This document shows positions 17,144 to 27,015 of a stretch of DNA of 64,000 nucleotides, one piece after another. Source of the stretch: Sphingobacterium wenxiniae. Lineage in GTDB: Bacteria; Bacteroidota; Bacteroidia; Sphingobacteriales; Sphingobacteriaceae. Position 1 is the first letter of the stretch. Each line of letters begins with the position of its first letter. The position numbers and the translations under genes were made by a program. Under the pieces are notes generated by a model that was given only the letters and a program-made list of their open reading frames with translations, was not told where the DNA came from and made no database searches. Location: assembly GCF_900116225.1 (NCBI RefSeq), contig NZ_FOZZ01000014.1:33495-97494 (forward strand). Direction: 5' to 3'.

Positions 17144-18856
17144 ATGAAAAAAGTTCATATATGGTTAATGGTTTGGTTAGGTTTGATTCCTGGGCTTTTA
17201 GTAGCCCAGGATTTCACCAATATTGCCTCACAACGCCCGGTTGCCTTTAATGGTAGCGTGGAATTGCGGGGTATGTTTTATGGAGCGAGTGGTATTGCTA
17301 ACCGCATGGAGCCGTTTAACTACTTTCTAAGTGGAAGTCCTACGCTCTCTATCTATGGTTGGACTATTCCTTTTAATTTCACCGTAAGCAAGAAACAAAC
17401 CTCCTTTCAACAGCCATTTAACCAATATGGTCTTAGCCCAACTTATAAATGGATAACACTGCATGGAGGTTATCGCAATGTGACATTTTCTCCGTATACC
17501 CTGGCCGGTCATACCATGCTTGGTGGAGGAATAGAACTGAATCCGGGAAAATTAAGGTTTGGTGTGATGTATGGTCGGTTGAATCGGGCGACTGTTATCG
17601 ATACGGCCAGCATGTCATTGGTGCCTTTTGCCTTTACGCGAAAAGGGCTGGCTGTTAAATTAGGATATGGTACTGCCGATCGTTTTTTGGATTTGAGTTT
17701 CCTCCGGGCAAAAGATGATAGTACGAGCTTGCCAAGTGGCATATTGGGCTTTGAGGATAGGGTAAAACCGGCAGGCAACTCGGTTTTAAGCTATGGAGGT
17801 AAATTTACGCTGTTTCAGCAGTTTTTTATAGAAAGTGATGGAGCAATAAGTCTGTTGACGCGCGATTTGAATTCTACGCTTACACTGGATTCGATTCCTG
17901 ATAAAACTTTACGCAGGCTCAGCGATTTTCTGGACATCAACGGTACTTCCGAATGGTTTTTGGCCTTTAATGCGGGCTTGGGTTATCAGGCAAGAAATTA
18001 CGGAATCAAAGCAAACTATAGACGGATCGAACCGGGCTTTACCTCCATGGGAGCCTATTATTTTACCAACGATATTGAAAACCTGACGATTAGCCCGAAC
18101 TATAATCATCCTTCGGGTAAATTTCGGATAAATGCCAGTGTCGGTATTGAGCAGGACAATGTCCGTCTGCAAAAGGAATCCACTTCTAAAAGGGTTATTG
18201 CCTCGGGTAGCGCTTCGGCAGAGTTGACCAAAAATTTAGGTGTGGACGTCAATTTCAGTAATTTCTCCAATAACCAACGACCGAACACTTTAAGATTTGC
18301 AGATTCCCTTAAAATCGTACAAACCACACGGACTTTGGGCATCATGCCGCGTTTCACCATCAGCAGTCCTGAAAAGATACAGATGTTCTTGCTGTCAGCA
18401 AATTTCAGCAATATGAACGATTATAACAGCTACTTTGATAATAATCCCGACATTCCCAGCAGGGATATACGGAATGGACAATACCTTTTGAATTATACCC
18501 TGTCACTACCCAAAAGACGGATGTCATTCAATGGTAGCTTAAGCTATACGAATCTCAAAAGTGCAGCGGTTACGAACAGCTATCAAGGCGTTACCATTGG
18601 AGGGAACTATCTTTTGCCGAACAATAAAATTTCTGCTGGAACTAACCTCAGCTATATGTTGGGTAAGTCCAATGATACGAAGAGTAATATTTTCAATGGA
18701 TCGCTTAATGTTAGCTATGCTATCAATAAGCTACAGTCCATTCGTGCGATGGTTTATTTTACGAACAATAACCCAGGCAGTGCAGTGACGGGTGTGAACC
18801 CATCCTTCTCCGAAACCCGAGGAGAGATTGCCTATCAATTGAATTTTGGATTATGA
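17144..18856 (+). CDS. Outer-membrane beta-barrel protein, unknown function
   Basis: 570 residues. A cleavable signal peptide ends LLVAQDF. The rest is a long run of amphipathic beta strands with frequent Gly, Asn and aromatic residues (for example YKWITLHGGYRNVTFSPY, LGYQARNYGIKANYRR), ending YQLNFGL, a typical outer-membrane C-terminal strand. There is no plug domain, so it is not a TonB receptor. It lies between a collagen-like lipoprotein and a 2717-residue exported protein; its stop overlaps the next ATG by four bases (ATGA), which implies coupled expression. It could be an export or anchoring partner for its neighbours, but this is inference from context only. Confidence 0.8.
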   Translation: MKKVHIWLMVWLGLIPGLLVAQDFTNIASQRPVAFNGSVELRGMFYGASGIANRMEPFNYFLSGSPTLSIYGWTIPFNFTVSKKQTSFQQPFNQYGLSPTYKWITLHGGYRNVTFSPYTLAGHTMLGGGIELNPGKLRFGVMYGRLNRATVIDTASMSLVPFAFTRKGLAVKLGYGTADRFLDLSFLRAKDDSTSLPSGILGFEDRVKPAGNSVLSYGGKFTLFQQFFIESDGAISLLTRDLNSTLTLDSIPDKTLRRLSDFLDINGTSEWFLAFNAGLGYQARNYGIKANYRRIEPGFTSMGAYYFTNDIENLTISPNYNHPSGKFRINASVGIEQDNVRLQKESTSKRVIASGSASAELTKNLGVDVNFSNFSNNQRPNTLRFADSLKIVQTTRTLGIMPRFTISSPEKIQMFLLSANFSNMNDYNSYFDNNPDIPSRDIRNGQYLLNYTLSLPKRRMSFNGSLSYTNLKSAAVTNSYQGVTIGGNYLLPNNKISAGTNLSYMLGKSNDTKSNIFNGSLNVSYAINKLQSIRAMVYFTNNNPGSAVTGVNPSFSETRGEIAYQLNFGL

Positions 18857-21800
18857 GAACCTATTTGTCTACTATACGATTTGCTTTGTGCCTTTTGTGG
18901 ACACTGCTTACTGTTGTTTGTGCACAAGCGCAAGTGCAGATTAATGCACATGTTGTTCCTCCATATCTCAGCAGGGTTACGGATTATGCCTCGCAGCCTC
19001 ATTTGATGGTGGTGACGCTAACGAATACTTCCACCTCGGAAGTACAGGTGCAACTGACGGCAAGGATTACCGGTGATAACGGTATTGCTGCTTGGGTAAA
19101 ACCGGGCTATCGGAGTCCAAGCCCTATCGTCATCCAGCCGGGGCAGACCATTAACCTCAATGGTAATGATATTGCTTTTCTGTTTGATGTGAATAAAATA
19201 GACTATACCGGTATCAGCCGTGCAGATATGACAAGGGGATTGGGACTGCTGGAAGGAAGTTATACGCTCTGTATCCGAGCACTGCAATATCAGACCCTGC
19301 AACCCCTGAGCCCTGAGCAAACAGGTTGTACCACAATTCGGATAACGGACCTAGAGCCACCACGTATACTGACGCCTTATAATGAACAAAAGGTAGATAC
19401 TAAGGGCGTGCAGGCACTTCCCATCACTTGGACAACTCCTCCGGGTTCTTCTCCATTTATACAGTATAAGCTTAAGATTGTGGAGATGGTTACGCCACGT
19501 AATCCGAACGATGCCATACAGTCTACGCGTGCACACTACGAAGAAACCTTGAACAGCAATATGCTGCTCTATGGGCCACAGTACCCGGCGCTGATCCCGG
19601 GTAGAAAATACGCAATGGTTGTGCAAGCGGTAGACCCTACGGGGATGTCTAATTTCCGCAACCGCGGGATTAGCGAGGTGATGTCTTTTACGTATATGGG
19701 CAACCTGTTGAAAGCTCCGCTGATTATTTCTCCGGAACATCAAGGTACTTTCAGCGGGCAACAACAGTTTGCGGTACAGTGGAATCCCATAGCTGAAGCA
19801 CCTGCACAAACAGAATACACCGTTAATTTCTATCACGGGGATCAAGCCGGAGGAAAAAATAAATCCATTCAGTCGTTACCTTTTTATTCGCATAAAGTCA
19901 TCGGGGCAAGTGAGCTAATCTATGACTTTACGAAGATGCCGCTGCTTGAGCGCAATGAAAACTATCAAGTCGAAGTCATCGCTAAAGACCCCAATCAGCA
20001 AGCTCTTTTTGAAAATGAAGGCCGGAGTAATCTGGTTGATTTCTTATTTGATGCCAAGATACACCGCGATACCACAAAGATAAAAGGTAGGTTGGTATAT
20101 CAATTCAAAGATGACCTAACGGGACAGGTTTATCCGATAGCAAATGAACGTGTATACCTAAGTAAGGTTTATGCAACGGTTTCAGATGATCCTAATGGAT
20201 TGACACAACCGAAGGAACTCAGTGGAAGTGCTGCTTCCTTCTTCAATAACGAAGAAGTATTTGGCGGGCAGTACGTGACCACCGATGCAGATGGCAATTT
20301 TGAGTTACCTTGCTTTTTTACAGCATTAGATAGTGCGGGAGTTATTCCAACAGATAAATGGGATCAAAATCTGGTTCATGGCGGTGGTAGTTCCAATCGT
20401 CTGTTAAATCGATATGTAGAAAACCTGAAAGGTAAGGTTGGCGTATTCTATAAGATAGCGGTGCTTAATCCGCATTTTAAAGCCAGCTCGGAGCTCTATA
20501 ACTTTACTCCGGGTGGAGAAAGAGACTTGAGGCAGATTACTTTAGACGCGAATGCTTATTCGCTCAAAGTGAATGTGCGCGAAGTGTTTAATAACCTAAA
20601 AGGGGATTATGTAGAGAATGCGACTGTTCGGATTTATAGAGAGCAGCAATACAAAGAAGAAGCACACTACGGCATACCGAAATATGAAGGTGATATTCTT
20701 TCAGATGAACTATACGAAAAGGCTATAAAGGATGGCAAGGTATTGATTGCGGAAAGGAAGACACCTATACTTAATGACAAGAAAAATGCCAACGAGGCTT
20801 ATGTAACGTTTAATTCGTTGTTTAAGAACTTGCCATCGGATCCTTATAATTATAAGATCGTGCTGATGGATGGAGCTGTCGTGTTGAGGGAAACCTCGTT
20901 TAAGGACATCTCGAATGGTCTTTCGACTTCTGCTACAGACAAGAACGTAAAGCTGAATAATATCCAGGCTGTTCAATATACCACAAATGCAACTGTGGTG
21001 AATGCGGTGAAGAACAGCCTGTCCGCCACCCCTAAGATCAGCACAACAGCAAATGTGAAAGGTGTGAATATGGCAATCAATACAACAAGCACGACAAAAC
21101 AGGTGTCGGCTGCTAATCAGCCTGCTCTGACGGTTACGGCTAAAGGCACATCTGTATTTGGCACCGGTGTAACTCAGGGGGCGTATACGAAAGACAAGTG
21201 GGCAGATTACCGTTATGACAAACAACCGGAAACGGCGTACCTGACGTTGGAAAAAGAATTGCATACGCCGCCGAGAACGAAACTGACAGGTACTTTAAAG
21301 TATGCTTATAAGAATAAACCGGGAATACCGGCACAGGCTTATGCCAATATGCCGTTGAAGCTGGTGGTATTCTATGATTATAGGGAAAAATCGACAACTG
21401 CATTAGGTGTAAGTAATTTGGGATACACGACTGGTGGTAGCTACTATGCATCGGTGAATAGACAATTGATTAATTTTGGTTACCAAAACTTTTTGAGTAC
21501 CGCCAAGGTGGAGACGGCTATACAGGGCTCTTTTCTTGATGTTGGAGGGAAAGCGGCGGAAGACAATTACAAGGTCGTACAGACGGTTATGACAGATCAA
21601 GACGGGAACTTTGAGTTTGACTTCCCGAATGCCGATCCCACTGGTCAGTATATGGATGGCGTATATGGCACAGGTTATGGCGATTTAAGCTCATCTATGA
21701 ACGTAGAGATCCGCCGGGTGTATCGACTTGTGCCGGATGTGCCTTATTATTGTGTGCCGGATGAAGCGATTGTCGTGCAGCCCTGGGAGAGTAAAGATGC

Positions 21801-24800
21801 AGGAACGTATACTTCTTTTGTAAAAACACATCATATCCGGGTTCAGGTAAGTCGGGTCGATCGGGAAACCGATCCGCAGACAGCAAAACCTTTTGCCAAT
21901 GTGCCTGTCAATCTGTATTTTGATGATGGATTTCAAAACCAGCAATATTTGCCTACAATTCCGGGACTGGATAAGAACATGAAGGCAAATGTCAATACGT
22001 CAGCACCAAATTCAGGTTATAACAATACGGCAGCGCCATCCGCTCCTGCAGGTGGCTCATCAAGTACAGGTAAAGGATTAACCCTCTTATCCTATACGGC
22101 TAATATAGGCGCTAATTATTCGGGAACGTTGCTGAGCAGCGGGGTGGTAGTACAGGCTGCCCAGCAAACAGTTCTCCATAGCTTATATTCACACTTGTTG
22201 ATGCGCGAAGGACAACTTAGTGATGATCGCGGTATCATAGAGTTTAAAGATGTGGTGCGCCTGTCCTATATGAGCGGTCAAAAATCATTAAAATATCTTT
22301 TGGAGGCTGATGCGCGTGGACGAGAGAATGATGTTTCCTTCCATCAGGATTACTTCTTGCTGCAGAGTGCCCGTGCCAATCGTTATGTAAAAGACGATGT
22401 TCGAGGTATTGAGCCTGAATCTCGTACGCCGGATATTTTGTTCAATAAAGACCTGAATCCAGAAGAGGTGCAGCAGTACTTATTCCGGCTGGTGCCAAAA
22501 TCTACACTCATCCGTGGCCGTGTAACGGATAGTTACACGACCTTGGGAATAAAAGGTGTCAAGGTGAAAGCACGTGTTGCACTGAATGGAAAATCCTATC
22601 ATAACAATAATTATGATTTTCTGTTTGAAGAATGGGCCACTACTGATGAGAATGGATACTATTCTTTTCCGAATTTAGAGAAACGAATAGGTTCTTTTAA
22701 TCCGGATGCAATAAATAGTGGTACGGTTACAACGTCTAAAAAGAATGAGATCAGTATCGCTGCGCCGGGATATGAGCCGCAAACAGATAACATTGGTGTT
22801 TTAGAACCGGGACTGTCCGGTAAGCAGATTGTTCGGAATTTTGCGCTTAATCCATTGGGCAGAGGTGCATTTGGCTATGTGATGGATGCAGAAACAGGCG
22901 AACCGGTCACGGCACGTGTCAAATTGAAAGTGAACGGGCGATGGGTTGATACGGAAGGAGCCTTACAAAAAGAAGTCGCGTTCAACTCGTCGCTCAATAT
23001 CGTTGCGGGGCAGTTGGCTCAAACCAATTTTCAGGCGACAGTGAATCGAAGTGTGAACACCGGGAAAGCTATCAACATAGGAAATAGCGGTAGTAAGATT
23101 ACGGCTACCAAAAATCCGCAAGGCAAGGTAACAACTACGGTGACGGTAGCGGATAAGAAGGATTTGGGGGTTAACATCGTGGAAGCCGCTGTATTGTCGA
23201 ATAGCAAGTATGGAGAAGATGTGCAGGTGCTGTATAGCGGTAGTGCAAAATCCAGCAATACCGCGTCTGCCACTTCCGGTTTTTCTTCTCAGGCATCCAC
23301 CGACCTGTTGAACCTGAACCAATGGCAATTGATGCTACATTACCCTTATCAGCGGTTTGTTATCGACTTACCGACAAAGCCGGATTCTATCATGATCCTA
23401 CCTTACGATCCTGCCTATATGCCATTGACGGCAGCAGTGCATGCGAAGGAACCTAAAGCTAATCTTGGTGATTTCAAGTTGACACGACGCAAACATAAGA
23501 TTAATGTCGTGGTAAAAACACGAGATGGCGCACGTATACCAAATGCAAAAGTATATATTGAAGGTGGGGGGGATGACTTTAAGCGAACCAACGGAAATGG
23601 AGAAGTTTTGTTTGAATTTGTTAATAACTCCACGTCAAACTTTAATATCTATGTTACCAATGATGATGTGCAGTTGCCGAAATCAAAAGCGGAGAAATCG
23701 GGTAAAGCGGATAATGTCGCTGATAGACAAACAATTGGTGTCGAAAAAATCGCTTTTATGCCGACCAGCCTCAATAACGTGACCAGTGTAGACAACCAGA
23801 AAGTCAAAACTGTAAACGTTACTGTGGATCGGGCCAATGTATTGAAAGGTAAGGTCTCCTTTGCTGATGATAATCAACCTGTTGAAGGTGCTGTGGTCTA
23901 TTTAGAGCAGGGCACAGGAGCTAATTCAGAAAGTCAAGCCATTACTGATGCAAACGGTAATTATACTTTATTGATACCCGAACCTCGCCCCGTACGTGTA
24001 CCACAACTACAAAGAGGAGCTGCCGCCAAGGTGGCACAGAAGAACCCACAAATACAAGTGTCGGCAAGCTATAATGAACCTAATAGAACTTTTGTAGGTG
24101 TAAGTAGGAAAATCACCATCCAGCAGGAATCGCAAGTGGTTAATTTTGCAATCAATGAGATTAAAGACATAGACATCAGTCGTTTGTACGGTTTTGATGT
24201 GCGTATCAAGAAACTGCAGGCGAGGGATGAGGGTTATCTGATCTCAGGAGATTTAATTAATATTCCTGAAAATGCGGATTTCAAAGGAAAACAATTGGAT
24301 GGGCAGGAGTTCGCTTTGAGCTTTAAAGATGTTCAGGTGGGTAAGTCGGCTGCCGTTAATGCCAATAAAGTGCCGAAAGCTGTTCCCGTAGAGGAGAGAG
24401 TCAATCTGGTAGAAAAGAATGTGCGGATTTCAGCATTCAAATCTTTCCATGCAAAATTGGAGGGCCATGCGGAGTATATACAGCTGAGCAAGGGGAATAC
24501 TGATACCGCCGGTACAATTCGTGGTAAGGTTCGTTTGATTGATAACTCGTTTAATTTTCCGACGAGCTATATGACAATCAGTGGCCAGGATTTCTACTTG
24601 GGAAAATACGCGCATAGCGGTTCCAATAAACAAGAAATAGAAGCTTTTCAATCAGGCGCTACAGCCGAGGTTGGGCACAAATACGCCATTACAAAAGACC
24701 AAGGGAAAGCGATAACGTTCAAATACCTGGGTTTTGATGGCGAGAGCGGTATATCCGGAGAAAGGGAATCCTTTGTTCAAAACGATAGTATTCATCTGTT

Positions 24801-27006
24801 CCTGACCTTAAAACCAAAAATTCAAGGCGGCATTTCCCTAGCTTTAAATGCAGGGGAGGCGATTATTACAAAAGATAAGTTGCTGCCTGTGAAAGGCGAT
24901 GGACCTTTAGAGTTCAAGTTGGAGCAATGGACAGTTATGAGTGAGTCCTGGTCGTTGGCGCCTAATTCAGGGGGTATTGTTCTGCGGAATAATAAAATCC
25001 TGACTGGCAAGACAGACCTTAACCTGAAGAAATTGTCCATCTTGTCAGAGACAAATGAGTTGGTATTCGATGAAACGGATGTTTCCAAACAAAATCTTAC
25101 TGTTGGAGGACGGGCAAACCTTCCGTTAACCTTGGAGAAAGGAACAGAGGTGGTGTTTGCTTATGATCCGGATGTGGGGAACATACCGGGAAAAGGGCAC
25201 TTTAAGTTCACGTTGAGGAACGATAAGGGTACGGCAGCAAGTATAGAGAAATTGCCGGGAATGACCAGAGCGGGGGATAAGATCATGATTGGCTATGTGT
25301 CCGTTTTGAGTAATAATGAGGAGGTCTTTGGTTTTAGCCAAAATGCGAAACCGATTACTATCCAAAGCCAGATGTCGTTTACGCCGGGTTCTTTCTTTAG
25401 TAAGGAAGAAGGTTTGGTCATGAACGGTACGATTAACCTGCACCTGCCGAAACTGATGGATGCGATCAACGGCTCCATTAGTTACTATGCTACGGATAGT
25501 GGGACACCGAGGTTATCTATTGCGCCGTTGGAGTTTTCTTTTATTGGTGATGGAGGCACAAAGTTCAAAAGCATATCCGGTGCTGATGCGCAACTTTTTG
25601 GCGGTCGCGGCTTGGGTATAGCAGGTGAGATACAGATTCCGGGGTCAGACGCATCGCTGAAGGCTAATCTGGTCAGTATGGTAACATCGGGTGTTCAGAG
25701 TGCGGCGAAGCAGGTCGCAAATCAAGTCGCTGAGGAGGCGAAGGAATATGCCGAGGAAGTGATCTCACAAGCAGCAGACGCAGTGAAGAAACAGGCCGAA
25801 GTCGTCATTGGTGAATATCGGAAGAAAGGGGAGGAATTTGCAGCAGAACTCTTAGATGAAGTCTTGAAGGACGAAACCGTCCGTAAGAGCCGTGAATTTA
25901 TCGAAAACAGCTTAAAAAGTGCAAATGATACCTATAATGAGATACTTAAATTAGGAGAGACAGGCAAGCAATATTACGATGCGCTTGCGGCAAAAATGCG
26001 GTTGGCCGGAGAAGGAATGAATGCCGTTAATACCATAATCGATGGTAATCCTATTGGTGGATTCCTGCAACTGAATGGCGTGCTGAAAGGAGCAGTAGGG
26101 ATTGATATTGTCGATGCAGCTAAGCAGAAAACCAAACAAGTGGCCATGCAGGCGGTGAAGGCTCTCCAGGAAGAATTGCCGGTGGACAATCTTGCTGATG
26201 GTCTGGCGCAGAATGGCGGCGGTTTTAGTGGAGCTAAATTTGACTTTGATTTCAAGACAGGACGCGTGTTTGGAGCGCTAAGTATGCCGAAATTAGTGGC
26301 TGGAGCGGTTATTCTGAATAAGGTGGAGATGGAGATGCTGTTTGAACGCGAGGGATGGTACTTCTTCGCCGGAGCAGATCTTAATGTGCCGGCCGTTCCG
26401 CTGATATTCCCTCTGGCTGTAGGTATCGGTATTGGTAACTACAATACGGTTACGCCACAGATGGAAGCAAAATTCACCAGTATGTCCTATGTGAAGAAGC
26501 TGCCAAAAGTATTTAAACAAAATGGTTTCCGTGGTTTCTTGTTTACAGGTCGGAAAGACATTATTCCTGAAACACGTTTTGGAGTTAATTTTGTTGTGGC
26601 AGATTTTGAAGTTGGTTTTGGTGCCGGATTTGATGCAAGGGTATATGGTAGCTTTAACAAACAAGAGCAAGAAGTTGGGATTGGTGCGATGTTGTTTGCC
26701 CATGCTTACGCCCGAATGGCAGTATTGGGAGGTGTATGTGGCGTAAGCGGTAGTGTAGATGCAGAAGTAGGCGTTAAGGCTACATTTAAGAATACAGGTG
26801 GAAAACCGTCTATTAGCGCAACAGGTTGTTTTTCCGCAGCGATTGCTGCGCGTGTCTGGTGTGCTTTTATTGAGAAGGGTATCAATGTCTCGGTTATGGG
26901 GCAATTGACCTTGTGTGCCGGTTCAAGCTGTGCGAAAGAAGGTGTGGACTTTAAGTTTAGCCGAGGCAGCGGCTCGTGTAGTAAAGATCCTGATTTTGAT
27001 TATTAA
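18853..27006 (+). CDS. Giant modular surface/exported protein (2717 aa)
   Basis: A signal peptide (ending VVCAQAQ) is followed by a beta-rich N-terminal domain with LMVVTLTNTSTS and a Cys pair (LCIRALQ, TGCTTIRI). Next come FnIII-like modules (about 165-400) and a succession of carboxypeptidase-regulatory or Cna-B-like modules with DxxGxF/Y motifs (DADGNFELP, DQDGNFEFDFP, DENGYYSFPN, DANGNYTLLIP). After these are further beta domains, an Ala/Glu/Lys-rich coiled-coil (about 2275-2345), and a C-terminal region of about 270 residues rich in short amphipathic beta strands (LVAGAVILNKVEMEML, FGAGFDARVYGSF). The last 90 residues hold six or more Cys. I do not recognise the whole architecture. It lacks an obvious T9SS sorting domain. 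It is coupled to the barrel upstream and followed after nine bases by an FnIII protein. Confidence 0.85.
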   Translation: MRTYLSTIRFALCLLWTLLTVVCAQAQVQINAHVVPPYLSRVTDYASQPHLMVVTLTNTSTSEVQVQLTARITGDNGIAAWVKPGYRSPSPIVIQPGQTINLNGNDIAFLFDVNKIDYTGISRADMTRGLGLLEGSYTLCIRALQYQTLQPLSPEQTGCTTIRITDLEPPRILTPYNEQKVDTKGVQALPITWTTPPGSSPFIQYKLKIVEMVTPRNPNDAIQSTRAHYEETLNSNMLLYGPQYPALIPGRKYAMVVQAVDPTGMSNFRNRGISEVMSFTYMGNLLKAPLIISPEHQGTFSGQQQFAVQWNPIAEAPAQTEYTVNFYHGDQAGGKNKSIQSLPFYSHKVIGASELIYDFTKMPLLERNENYQVEVIAKDPNQQALFENEGRSNLVDFLFDAKIHRDTTKIKGRLVYQFKDDLTGQVYPIANERVYLSKVYATVSDDPNGLTQPKELSGSAASFFNNEEVFGGQYVTTDADGNFELPCFFTALDSAGVIPTDKWDQNLVHGGGSSNRLLNRYVENLKGKVGVFYKIAVLNPHFKASSELYNFTPGGERDLRQITLDANAYSLKVNVREVFNNLKGDYVENATVRIYREQQYKEEAHYGIPKYEGDILSDELYEKAIKDGKVLIAERKTPILNDKKNANEAYVTFNSLFKNLPSDPYNYKIVLMDGAVVLRETSFKDISNGLSTSATDKNVKLNNIQAVQYTTNATVVNAVKNSLSATPKISTTANVKGVNMAINTTSTTKQVSAANQPALTVTAKGTSVFGTGVTQGAYTKDKWADYRYDKQPETAYLTLEKELHTPPRTKLTGTLKYAYKNKPGIPAQAYANMPLKLVVFYDYREKSTTALGVSNLGYTTGGSYYASVNRQLINFGYQNFLSTAKVETAIQGSFLDVGGKAAEDNYKVVQTVMTDQDGNFEFDFPNADPTGQYMDGVYGTGYGDLSSSMNVEIRRVYRLVPDVPYYCVPDEAIVVQPWESKDAGTYTSFVKTHHIRVQVSRVDRETDPQTAKPFANVPVNLYFDDGFQNQQYLPTIPGLDKNMKANVNTSAPNSGYNNTAAPSAPAGGSSSTGKGLTLLSYTANIGANYSGTLLSSGVVVQAAQQTVLHSLYSHLLMREGQLSDDRGIIEFKDVVRLSYMSGQKSLKYLLEADARGRENDVSFHQDYFLLQSARANRYVKDDVRGIEPESRTPDILFNKDLNPEEVQQYLFRLVPKSTLIRGRVTDSYTTLGIKGVKVKARVALNGKSYHNNNYDFLFEEWATTDENGYYSFPNLEKRIGSFNPDAINSGTVTTSKKNEISIAAPGYEPQTDNIGVLEPGLSGKQIVRNFALNPLGRGAFGYVMDAETGEPVTARVKLKVNGRWVDTEGALQKEVAFNSSLNIVAGQLAQTNFQATVNRSVNTGKAINIGNSGSKITATKNPQGKVTTTVTVADKKDLGVNIVEAAVLSNSKYGEDVQVLYSGSAKSSNTASATSGFSSQASTDLLNLNQWQLMLHYPYQRFVIDLPTKPDSIMILPYDPAYMPLTAAVHAKEPKANLGDFKLTRRKHKINVVVKTRDGARIPNAKVYIEGGGDDFKRTNGNGEVLFEFVNNSTSNFNIYVTNDDVQLPKSKAEKSGKADNVADRQTIGVEKIAFMPTSLNNVTSVDNQKVKTVNVTVDRANVLKGKVSFADDNQPVEGAVVYLEQGTGANSESQAITDANGNYTLLIPEPRPVRVPQLQRGAAAKVAQKNPQIQVSASYNEPNRTFVGVSRKITIQQESQVVNFAINEIKDIDISRLYGFDVRIKKLQARDEGYLISGDLINIPENADFKGKQLDGQEFALSFKDVQVGKSAAVNANKVPKAVPVEERVNLVEKNVRISAFKSFHAKLEGHAEYIQLSKGNTDTAGTIRGKVRLIDNSFNFPTSYMTISGQDFYLGKYAHSGSNKQEIEAFQSGATAEVGHKYAITKDQGKAITFKYLGFDGESGISGERESFVQNDSIHLFLTLKPKIQGGISLALNAGEAIITKDKLLPVKGDGPLEFKLEQWTVMSESWSLAPNSGGIVLRNNKILTGKTDLNLKKLSILSETNELVFDETDVSKQNLTVGGRANLPLTLEKGTEVVFAYDPDVGNIPGKGHFKFTLRNDKGTAASIEKLPGMTRAGDKIMIGYVSVLSNNEEVFGFSQNAKPITIQSQMSFTPGSFFSKEEGLVMNGTINLHLPKLMDAINGSISYYATDSGTPRLSIAPLEFSFIGDGGTKFKSISGADAQLFGGRGLGIAGEIQIPGSDASLKANLVSMVTSGVQSAAKQVANQVAEEAKEYAEEVISQAADAVKKQAEVVIGEYRKKGEEFAAELLDEVLKDETVRKSREFIENSLKSANDTYNEILKLGETGKQYYDALAAKMRLAGEGMNAVNTIIDGNPIGGFLQLNGVLKGAVGIDIVDAAKQKTKQVAMQAVKALQEELPVDNLADGLAQNGGGFSGAKFDFDFKTGRVFGALSMPKLVAGAVILNKVEMEMLFEREGWYFFAGADLNVPAVPLIFPLAVGIGIGNYNTVTPQMEAKFTSMSYVKKLPKVFKQNGFRGFLFTGRKDIIPETRFGVNFVVADFEVGFGAGFDARVYGSFNKQEQEVGIGAMLFAHAYARMAVLGGVCGVSGSVDAEVGVKATFKNTGGKPSISATGCFSAAIAARVWCAFIEKGINVSVMGQLTLCAGSSCAKEGVDFKFSRGSGSCSKDPDFDY

Positions 27007-27015
27007 TAGACGACT

